Positions 1 through 5,417 of a stretch of 64,000 bases of DNA are shown here, in pieces. Numbering within the stretch: the first letter of the stretch is position 1; every line of letters starts with the position of its first letter. This stretch comes from Multivorans sp965116445. GTDB taxonomy: Bacteria > Acidobacteriota > Thermoanaerobaculia > Multivoradales > Multivoraceae. The stretch spans positions 1,240,001 through 1,304,000 of the forward strand of contig OZ220688.1 in NCBI GenBank assembly GCA_965116445.1, in the 5' to 3' direction. The notes under the pieces are model-generated. The model made no database searches, was not told the DNA's origin, and was given only the letters and a program-made list of their open reading frames with translations. Both the position numbers and the translations under genes were made by a program.

Positions 1-1
1 C

Positions 2-397
2 GGCGACAACGGCGAACTCGAGATGGTCGTGCTGCCGATCGAGGGCCTGGGGCTCTGGGGCACCCTCTACGGCTTCCTGGCGCTCGACGCGGACACGACG
101 ACCGTGCGCGGCATCACCTACTACACGCACAAGGAAACGCCGGGCCTGGGCGGCGAGGTGGACAACCCGCGCTGGAAGGCGCGGTGGCCAGGGCGCCGCG
201 CGTTCGACGAGGACGGCGAGTTCCAACTGGCGGTGATCAAGGGCCAGGCCGGCGTCGCGGCAGAGGACCCGTTCCGCGTCGATGGTCTGAGCGGCGCGAC
301 GATCACGAGCAACGGAGTGACGAACATGCTCGATTTCTGGCTCGGCGAGCGAGGTTTCGAGCCGTATCTCGCCCGAATCCGGGGGGAGGCGAACTGA
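2..397 (+). CDS. nqrC: Na+-translocating NADH:quinone reductase subunit C, 5'-truncated
   Basis: C-terminal part of NqrC, the periplasm-facing subunit of the sodium-pumping NADH:ubiquinone oxidoreductase, which carries a covalently bound FMN. The visible 131 residues contain the flavinylation motif D-G-L-S-G-A-T-I-T; the Thr of SGAT (codon at 299-301) is the residue to which the family attaches FMN by a phosphoester bond. The upstream part, including the N-terminal membrane helix, lies outside the window. The stop overlaps the ATG of nqrD (ATGA), so the two are translationally coupled. The flavin transferase ApbE needed for this modification is encoded about 2.8 kb downstream. Identification is firm from the motif and from the nqrDEF genes that follow. 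Confidence 0.95.
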   Translation, partial: GDNGELEMVVLPIEGLGLWGTLYGFLALDADTTTVRGITYYTHKETPGLGGEVDNPRWKARWPGRRAFDEDGEFQLAVIKGQAGVAAEDPFRVDGLSGATITSNGVTNMLDFWLGERGFEPYLARIRGEAN

Positions 398-1023
398 TGG
401 CAGTCAAGAAGAGCGAAGCTGCGCTCGATCCGCTCTGGAACAACAACCCGATCGCGCTCCAGGTGCTCGGCATCTGCTCGGCGCTCGCGGTGACCACGAA
501 GATGGAGACCTCGCTCGTCATGTGCGTGGCCGTCATCTGCGTGCTCACCCTCTCCAACCTCACGATCAGCCTGCTGCGCCACCAGATCCCGAACAGCATC
601 CGGATCATCGTCCAGTTGACGGTGATCGCCTCGCTGGTCATCGTCACCGACCAGATCCTGAAGGCCTACGTGTACGAGATCAGCAAGCAGCTCTCCGTGT
701 TCGTCGGGCTGATCATCACGAACTGCATCATCATGGGGCGGGCCGAGGCGTTCGCGATGCAGAACCCGCCGTCGCTGGCGATGCTCGACGGCATCGGCAA
801 CGGTCTCGGCTACAGCGCCATCCTGATGGCCACCGCCGTGCTGCGCGAACTGTTCGGTTCCGGGAAGCTGTACGGCTACTCGATCCTGCCCACGGTCTCC
901 GAGGGCGGCTGGTACCTCCCGAACGGCCTGATGCTGCTGTCGCCGGCGGCTTTCTTCATCATTGGGGGATTGATCTGGGCCATCCGGGTCTGGAAGCCCG
1001 CACAAGTCGAAATGGACGGCTAG
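397..1023 (+). CDS. nqrD: Na+-translocating NADH:quinone reductase subunit D
   Basis: Integral membrane subunit of Na+-NQR, 208 aa with six hydrophobic segments. It is homologous to NqrE and to RnfE/RnfA. Cys27 (in G-I-C-S-A-L) and Cys110 (in I-T-N-C-I-I) match the family cysteines that, with the pair in NqrE, hold an iron-sulfur centre in the middle of the membrane. The ATG at 397 overlaps the nqrC stop. Longer open frame upstream is nqrC in another frame and was discarded. Length and motifs are normal for the family. nqrE follows after 16 bases. Confidence 0.96.
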   Translation: MAVKKSEAALDPLWNNNPIALQVLGICSALAVTTKMETSLVMCVAVICVLTLSNLTISLLRHQIPNSIRIIVQLTVIASLVIVTDQILKAYVYEISKQLSVFVGLIITNCIIMGRAEAFAMQNPPSLAMLDGIGNGLGYSAILMATAVLRELFGSGKLYGYSILPTVSEGGWYLPNGLMLLSPAAFFIIGGLIWAIRVWKPAQVEMDG

Positions 1024-1039
1024 AGGGGGATCAGGGACG

Positions 1040-1657
1040 ATGTTCGAGGAATACCTCAACCTCGCGGTCAAAGCCATCTTCGTCGAGAACATGGCCCTGA
1101 CCTTCTTTCTGGGCATGTGCTCGTTCCTCGCCGTGTCGAAGAAGGTGGAGACGGCGGTCGGCCTCGGCCTGGCGGTCATCTTCGTGCTCACCGTCACCGT
1201 GCCGGCCAACAACCTGATTCAGACCCACCTCCTCAGCGAGGGAGCGCTTACCTGGATCAGCCCTGAGTTCGCCGACGTCGATCTCACCTTCCTGAACCTG
1301 CTGTGCTTCATCGGCACGATCGCCGCGATGGTTCAGCTCGTCGAGATGACGACGGACCGCTTCTTCCCGGCGCTTCACGCCAACCTGGGGATTTTTCTGC
1401 CCCTGATCGCGGTGAACTGCGCGATCCTGGGCGGCTCCCTGTTCATGGTCGAACGTGACTACGACTTCGGCGAAAGCGTGGTCTTCGGTCTGGGCTCCGG
1501 TATCGGCTGGTTCCTGGCGATCGTCGCCTTGGCGTCGATCCGCGAGCGCCTGCGCTATAGCAACGTGCCCCACGGCCTGCGCGGCCTGGGCATGACCTTC
1601 GTCATCACCGGGCTGATGGCGTTCGGTTTCATGGCCTTCGGAGGCATCCAACTGTGA
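1040..1657 (+). CDS. nqrE: Na+-translocating NADH:quinone reductase subunit E
   Basis: Second of the paired inverted-topology membrane subunits of Na+-NQR, 205 aa and six hydrophobic stretches. Cys27 (L-G-M-C-S-F) and Cys127 (A-V-N-C-A-I) correspond to the conserved metal-ligand cysteines shared with NqrD. An AGGGG-type ribosome binding site precedes ATG 1040. The stop codon overlaps the GTG start of nqrF by four bases. Nothing is atypical in length or composition. Confidence 0.96.
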   Translation: MFEEYLNLAVKAIFVENMALTFFLGMCSFLAVSKKVETAVGLGLAVIFVLTVTVPANNLIQTHLLSEGALTWISPEFADVDLTFLNLLCFIGTIAAMVQLVEMTTDRFFPALHANLGIFLPLIAVNCAILGGSLFMVERDYDFGESVVFGLGSGIGWFLAIVALASIRERLRYSNVPHGLRGLGMTFVITGLMAFGFMAFGGIQL

Positions 1658-2871
1658 TCACCGTCGCCCTCGGGGTGGCGATGTTCACCATCGTCATCCT
1701 CGCCCTGGTCACGATCCTGATGCAGGCCAAGGCCCGGCTCGTCGCCGGCGGCGAGGTCTCGATCCTGATCAACAACGAGAAGACGCTGACCGCTACGACC
1801 GGCGGCACCCTGCTCGGCACCCTGGCCGAGCACCAGATCTTCATCCCCTCCGCCTGCGGTGGCCAGGGCACCTGCGGCGTCTGCACCGTCGACGTGCTCG
1901 ACGGCGGCGGCGCGATGCTGCCGACCGAAAAGACCCACATAAGCCGCCGCGAGGCCCGTGAGGGCTGCCGCCTGAGCTGCCAGGTGAAGATCAAGGAGGA
2001 CATGCAGATCGGCATCCCGGCCGAGGTCTTCGGGGTCAAGAAGTGGCAGTGCAAGGTGCGCTCGAACGAGAACGTCGCCACCTTCATCAAGGAACTCATC
2101 CTGGAGCTTCCGGCCGACGAGGAGGTGCCCTTCCGCGCCGGCGGCTACATCCAGATCGAGTGCCCGCCCCACGCCGTGAACTACAGCGACTTCCAGGTGG
2201 AGGACGAGTACCACGAGGACTGGGACCGCTTCAAGCTCTGGAGCCTGGTTTCCAAGGTCGACGAAACCGTGGTTCGCGCCTACTCGATGGCGAACTACCC
2301 GGAGGAGAAGGGCATCATCATGCTGAACGTCCGCGTGGCGACGCCGCCGCCTCGCGAGATGGATCTTCCGCCCGGCCAGATGTCCTCATACATCTTCGAC
2401 CTGAAGCCAGGCGACGACGTAACGATCGCCGGCCCCTTCGGCGAGTTCTTCGCCAAGGACACGGACGCCGAGATGATCTTCATCGGCGGCGGCGCCGGCA
2501 TGGCGCCGATGCGCTCCCACATCTTCGATCAGTTCCAGCGCATCCACACGGATCGGAAGGTGTCCTTCTGGTACGGCGCCCGCTCCTACCGCGAGGCCTT
2601 CTACATCGACCACTTCGACAAGATCGCGGAAGAGAACCCGAACTTCACCTGGCACCTGGCGCTCTCCGATCCCCTCGAAGAGGACAACTGGGACGGCTAC
2701 ACCGGCTTCATCCACCAGGTCCTGTACGACAACTACCTGAAGGACCACCCCTGTCCGGAAGACGTCGAGTACTACCTCTGCGGACCGCCCCTGATGCTCC
2801 AGGCCTGCATGAAAATGCTCGACGACCTGGGAGTCGAGCCTGAGAACATCGCCTTCGACGACTTCGGCTAG
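1654..2871 (+). CDS. nqrF: Na+-translocating NADH:quinone reductase subunit F
   Basis: NADH-oxidising subunit of Na+-NQR, 405 aa, the electron entry point. Order: one N-terminal membrane anchor (about residues 3-23), a plant-type 2Fe-2S ferredoxin domain with Cys68, Cys74, Cys77 and Cys109, then a ferredoxin-NADP reductase-like module with the FAD-binding R-A-Y-S motif and the NADH-binding G-G-G-A-G-M segment near residue 277. The GTG start at 1654 overlaps the nqrE stop. This is the last gene of the contiguous nqr block; the assembly genes apbE and nqrM follow after repeat-rich DNA. Confidence 0.97.
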   Translation: MITVALGVAMFTIVILALVTILMQAKARLVAGGEVSILINNEKTLTATTGGTLLGTLAEHQIFIPSACGGQGTCGVCTVDVLDGGGAMLPTEKTHISRREAREGCRLSCQVKIKEDMQIGIPAEVFGVKKWQCKVRSNENVATFIKELILELPADEEVPFRAGGYIQIECPPHAVNYSDFQVEDEYHEDWDRFKLWSLVSKVDETVVRAYSMANYPEEKGIIMLNVRVATPPPREMDLPPGQMSSYIFDLKPGDDVTIAGPFGEFFAKDTDAEMIFIGGGAGMAPMRSHIFDQFQRIHTDRKVSFWYGARSYREAFYIDHFDKIAEENPNFTWHLALSDPLEEDNWDGYTGFIHQVLYDNYLKDHPCPEDVEYYLCGPPLMLQACMKMLDDLGVEPENIAFDDFG

Positions 2872-2890
2872 GCCGCTGCGCGGCAGAAAC

Positions 2891-2930
2891 TGGGTGCGCC
2901 GGCCTTCTGGCCGGCATCCGGCGCGAAGCG
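2891..2930. repeat. Dispersed intergenic hairpin repeat, copy 1
   Basis: About 40 bases just after nqrF with a perfect 7-bp stem (GCCGGCC at 2898-2904, GGCCGGC at 2909-2915) and a TTCT loop. A closely similar stretch with the same stem and nearly the same flanks occurs between rpsO and pnp (25145-25183). It may serve as a terminator or be a dispersed intergenic element. There is no T run. Confidence 0.6.
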
Positions 2931-2974
2931 ACGGCTTCCGAGCCCCCTGCCGCGCCAGGTCGCGGTGGCACCCG

Positions 2975-3147
2975 CCTGGCGGGGCTCCGGGGGAGGGGGC
3001 CCAGGTGCCGCTCACGCTTGGTCGGAGAATGGAAGGGGGTGCGCTCGCTGCACTCCGCTCGCTCCGGTTGGGCGCCGGCTATTGTGAGGGCGTCGACCGT
3101 CGCTCGCTCCGAGCCACCTGGGCCCCCTCCCCCGGAGCCCCACCAGG
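2975..3147. repeat. Long inverted repeat with ~107-bp spacer, MITE-like
   Basis: The arms 2981-3007 and 3115-3141 are exact reverse complements over 27 bases. The match extends to about 33 bases (2975-3007 and 3115-3147) with one mismatch. The intervening segment has no convincing ORF. The structure lies in the 319-base gap between nqrF and apbE. Either a small non-autonomous transposable element or a large structured RNA in the nqr-apbE transcript would look like this. No target duplication was found. Confidence 0.65.
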
Positions 3148-3190
3148 CTGGACGGCGTCGAGCAGCGTGCCGCCTGTGTTCTGTAACGGG

Positions 3191-4429
3191 ATGGCTTCGG
3201 AGTGGCGGCGGGGACGGCTGCTCCTGCTGGTCCTCGGCGGTCTGGCCCTGGGCTGTACTCCGACAGCGAATGAGGTCGTGCTCCAAGGCCCTACGATGGG
3301 GACGTACTACCGGGTTCGTGCGATCGCGGAGACTGGTGACCGGGAGGCGATCCGAGGCCTTGTCGAGGGACGGCTGGACGCGGTCGACAGGGCGATGTCG
3401 ACCTATCGCGAGGACTCGGAGATCTCCCGATTCAACGGGCTTGCGGCCGGCGAATCGCTGGTTTTCTCCGAGGAAACCTGGGCGGTTCTGGAGCTTGCGT
3501 GGCGAGTCCGCGAGGAGAGCGGCGGTGCGTTCGACCCGACGGTCGGGCCATTGGTCGACGCTTGGGGATTCGGCGCGCAGGGACGAAGCGCCGAACCGAT
3601 ACCTCCTCACGAGGACGAACTCACCCAGTTGCGGAATGCGGTGGGCGCGGTCGAGTTGTCGTTCGCCGACCGGCGCCTTGTCAAACTCGATGCGGGCGCC
3701 GCGCTCGATTTATCGGCAGTGGCCAAGGGATGGGCCACGGACCGGGTCTCCGCGGCCTTGACCGAAGCCGGTTTCACCAACCACTTGGTCGAGGTCGGCG
3801 GTGAGGTGCGCACAGCCGGCCACAGCAGCTCCGGCGACCCGTGGCGCATCGCCATCGAGCGTCCCCCGGCGACCGCCGAGGCCCCGAACGAGACACTGCC
3901 GCCCAGCCTGCAACAGGTCCTGGAGTTCACCGACGGGGCCTTGGCTACGTCGGGCGACTACCGGAACTACTGGGAACAGGACGGCATCCGTTACTCCCAC
4001 ACCATTGATCCCCGGACCGGCCGGCCCGTTGAACACTCGCTCGCATCGGCCAGCGTGTTCCACGAGAGTTGCGCCATCGCCGATGCCTACGCCACTGCCC
4101 TGATGGTTATGGGCCCTGAAGACGGTCTCAGGTGGGCGGACAGAAACGACATCGCCGCCCTGCTCCTCGTCTACCGCGGGACGGAACTCCAGGAGCACCC
4201 CAGCACCTCTTTTCGTAACCTCGTCGGCAACACCGGCCAACAAGTCCTTCCGGTGAGCGCAATCCCGTCTGATAAGCTAGCGCGACACACAACAGGAGGT
4301 CCTCCACAACAGGAGGTCCTCCACAACAGGAGGTCCTCCACAACAGGAGGTCCTCCACAACAGGAGGTCCTCCACAACAGGAGGTCCTCCACAACAGGAG
4401 GTCCTCCACAACAGGAGGTCCTCCAATGA
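3191..4429 (+). CDS. apbE: FAD:protein FMN transferase (lipoprotein) with repeat-encoded tail
   Basis: ApbE-family flavin transferase, which moves FMN from FAD to the Thr of the S-G-A-T motif in NqrC/NqrB; its position after nqrF fits. A lipoprotein signal is seen at residues 1-22 (hydrophobic stretch then L-A-L-G-C), so it is exported and lipid-anchored. Family motifs include P-T-M-G-T near the N-terminus, the M-S-T-Y segment, A-V-A-K-G-W-A-T-D, the V-E-V-G-G-E strand and S-G-D-Y-R-N-Y. The catalytic domain ends near residue 345. The last ~46 residues are encoded by the 17-bp tandem repeat at 4289-4424, which is open in all three frames. The TGA overlaps the ATG of the next gene. ATG 3191 is chosen because the signal peptide starts there; GTG 3176 is also in frame. 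The natural C-terminus therefore depends on repeat copy number. Confidence 0.93.
   Translation: MASEWRRGRLLLLVLGGLALGCTPTANEVVLQGPTMGTYYRVRAIAETGDREAIRGLVEGRLDAVDRAMSTYREDSEISRFNGLAAGESLVFSEETWAVLELAWRVREESGGAFDPTVGPLVDAWGFGAQGRSAEPIPPHEDELTQLRNAVGAVELSFADRRLVKLDAGAALDLSAVAKGWATDRVSAALTEAGFTNHLVEVGGEVRTAGHSSSGDPWRIAIERPPATAEAPNETLPPSLQQVLEFTDGALATSGDYRNYWEQDGIRYSHTIDPRTGRPVEHSLASASVFHESCAIADAYATALMVMGPEDGLRWADRNDIAALLLVYRGTELQEHPSTSFRNLVGNTGQQVLPVSAIPSDKLARHTTGGPPQQEVLHNRRSSTTGGPPQQEVLHNRRSSTTGGPPQQEVLQ
4289..4424 (+). repeat. Eight perfect copies of a 17-bp Shine-Dalgarno/anti-SD repeat
   Basis: Eight head-to-tail identical units, acaacaggaggtcctcc, at 4289, 4306, 4323, 4340, 4357, 4374, 4391 and 4408. 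Each unit holds a full Shine-Dalgarno core (AGGAGGT) and its complement (CCTCC), so a unit can fold on itself or pair with a neighbour. The last AGGAGG (4413-4418) lies 7 bases before ATG 4426, an ideal ribosome binding site. The array is inside the 3' end of apbE. Since 17 is not a multiple of three, gain or loss of a unit changes the apbE frame. Confidence 0.95.
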
Positions 4430-4785
4430 GGAAAGAAACCTGGTTCCGTGGCCCGCTGCTGAGCGTGCTGTTCTTCGCACTTCTGATCGGCGGCGCGCCG
4501 GTTTCGGCGGCCGCTTCGAGCGAGAAGCCCCAGTCCACCAGCCAGAATCTGGTGATCGGCGGCTGGATGATCACCGGAGCGTGCAGCTTCTTTGGAGCTG
4601 GCCACAACATCACGAACTTCGGCACGGCGCTGATGACCGTTGTTGGGATTCTCAGCGGCAACGGCGGGGTAGCTGCTGTCGGCGCTGGCGGATGGGCGTA
4701 CAACCGAATGATTGATTCGGCGTGTGCAGAGATGGGATTGGGTCGCCATGCCAACGACGGTGATGACGACGATGGCGACGACTAG
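4426..4785 (+). CDS. Small secreted or membrane protein with Asp-rich tail, unknown function
   Basis: 119 aa, not recognised. Residues 1-30 look like a signal peptide (M-R-K then a hydrophobic run and an A-x-A site). Two Gly-rich hydrophobic stretches follow (about 42-58 and 63-90), like a bacteriocin or a small membrane protein, then an acidic end with eight Asp among the last ten or so residues. There are two cysteines, near residues 53 and 99. The start is well supported: AGGAGG from the last tandem unit is 7 bases upstream, and the ATG overlaps the apbE stop. It sits between two Nqr assembly genes, so a link with Nqr or the envelope is possible but unproven. Confidence 0.65.
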   Translation: MRKETWFRGPLLSVLFFALLIGGAPVSAAASSEKPQSTSQNLVIGGWMITGACSFFGAGHNITNFGTALMTVVGILSGNGGVAAVGAGGWAYNRMIDSACAEMGLGRHANDGDDDDGDD

Positions 4786-5234
4786 CCCGACCCGTTCAAG
4801 TCCGCGACAGGCAAAGCCGCTGCCCGAGGTTGACCTCACGCAGTCGAACAGCCGGACAGCGCGTGTCTGGGTGGAGTGGTTCAACAGGTTCCTTCGGCGA
4901 ACGGCGCTACAGCGGTTCAAGGAGAACGGCACGAACCCGGGTTGGTTCTGAAGCCTGAGCCGCCTGCATCGTCCTTCTCCGGCGCTGTTTCTGCCTCGAC
5001 TACGCACTGAGTTGTAGCCGAAGATCGGCCATCCACCCCCCCGCCGCCTCCGGGAAAACTGGAGGCGGCGGTTCTCACTTCATCTCCCGCATCCGGCGAT
5101 CAGGAGTGGTTGCGGTCGAGTAGCGTGCCCGGCAGCCCGACACCGTCCAGCCGTTCCCGCGGAACCCCGGAACGGCGGGTGCCACCCGCTGCCAGGCGCC
5201 GCTGCTGCGCGACCGTTAGACTCTGGTTCGAGTC
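4786..5234. other. Intergenic region before nqrM, no convincing gene
   Basis: 449 bases between the small secreted-protein gene and nqrM. An open frame at 4748-4951 overlaps the previous gene and has no clear ribosome site. The region holds a perfect 11-bp hairpin (5041-5071) and a short GCGGGTG/CACCCGC palindrome (5175-5189). No tRNA was seen. Confidence 0.5.
5041..5071 (+). terminator. Strong hairpin, possible terminator
   Basis: CCGCCGCCTCC at 5041-5051 pairs perfectly with GGAGGCGGCGG at 5061-5071 around a 9-base loop. It is followed by TTCTCACTT rather than a clean T run. It would end the apbE / small-protein transcript. Confidence 0.5.
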
Positions 5235-5417
5235 ATGGCGATTCTGTTTCTGAGCATCACCGTCATCGCTGTTTGCGTCGTCCTCATGTCGGTCGGCGTG
5301 CTGCTGAGTGGCCGCTGCCTGCGCGGTTCCTGCGGTGGTCCGGATGTTCTCGGACCCGACGGCGAGTCCCTCAGTTGCGCCACCTGTCCGCTGCGACGGG
5401 CACGGGAGGACACCTGA
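5235..5417 (+). CDS. nqrM: Na+-NQR maturation protein NqrM
   Basis: 60-aa membrane-anchored protein matching NqrM (DUF539), a factor needed to assemble Na+-NQR, thought to deliver iron to the NqrD/NqrE cysteine site. There is one N-terminal transmembrane helix (about residues 3-25), then Cys28, the family-typical G-S-C-G-G segment with Cys33, and a C-A-T-C pair (Cys48 and Cys51). Length, topology and the cysteine pattern fit the family well. The stop lies inside the apparent CTG start of the next gene (CTGA). It completes the NQR assembly set with ApbE. Confidence 0.88.
   Translation: MAILFLSITVIAVCVVLMSVGVLLSGRCLRGSCGGPDVLGPDGESLSCATCPLRRAREDT

Noticed and set aside
4289..4424. CRISPR-like array
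   Set aside because: Units are adjacent with no spacers, only 17 bp long and lie inside a gene.
4748..4951. A 67-codon plus-strand frame after the small secreted-protein gene
   Set aside because: It overlaps that gene, has no good ribosome site, and its start lies in the Asp-codon repeat. It may be chance.
4128..5007. Minus-strand open frames across the 17-bp repeat
   Set aside because: The nearly palindromic repeat has no stops on either strand, so frames through it are automatic. They lack start signals and overlap apbE and the next gene.
5273..5413. Upstream extension of the 2PGK gene to ATG 5273
   Set aside because: That part is the nqrM gene in another frame and its peptide has no family similarity.
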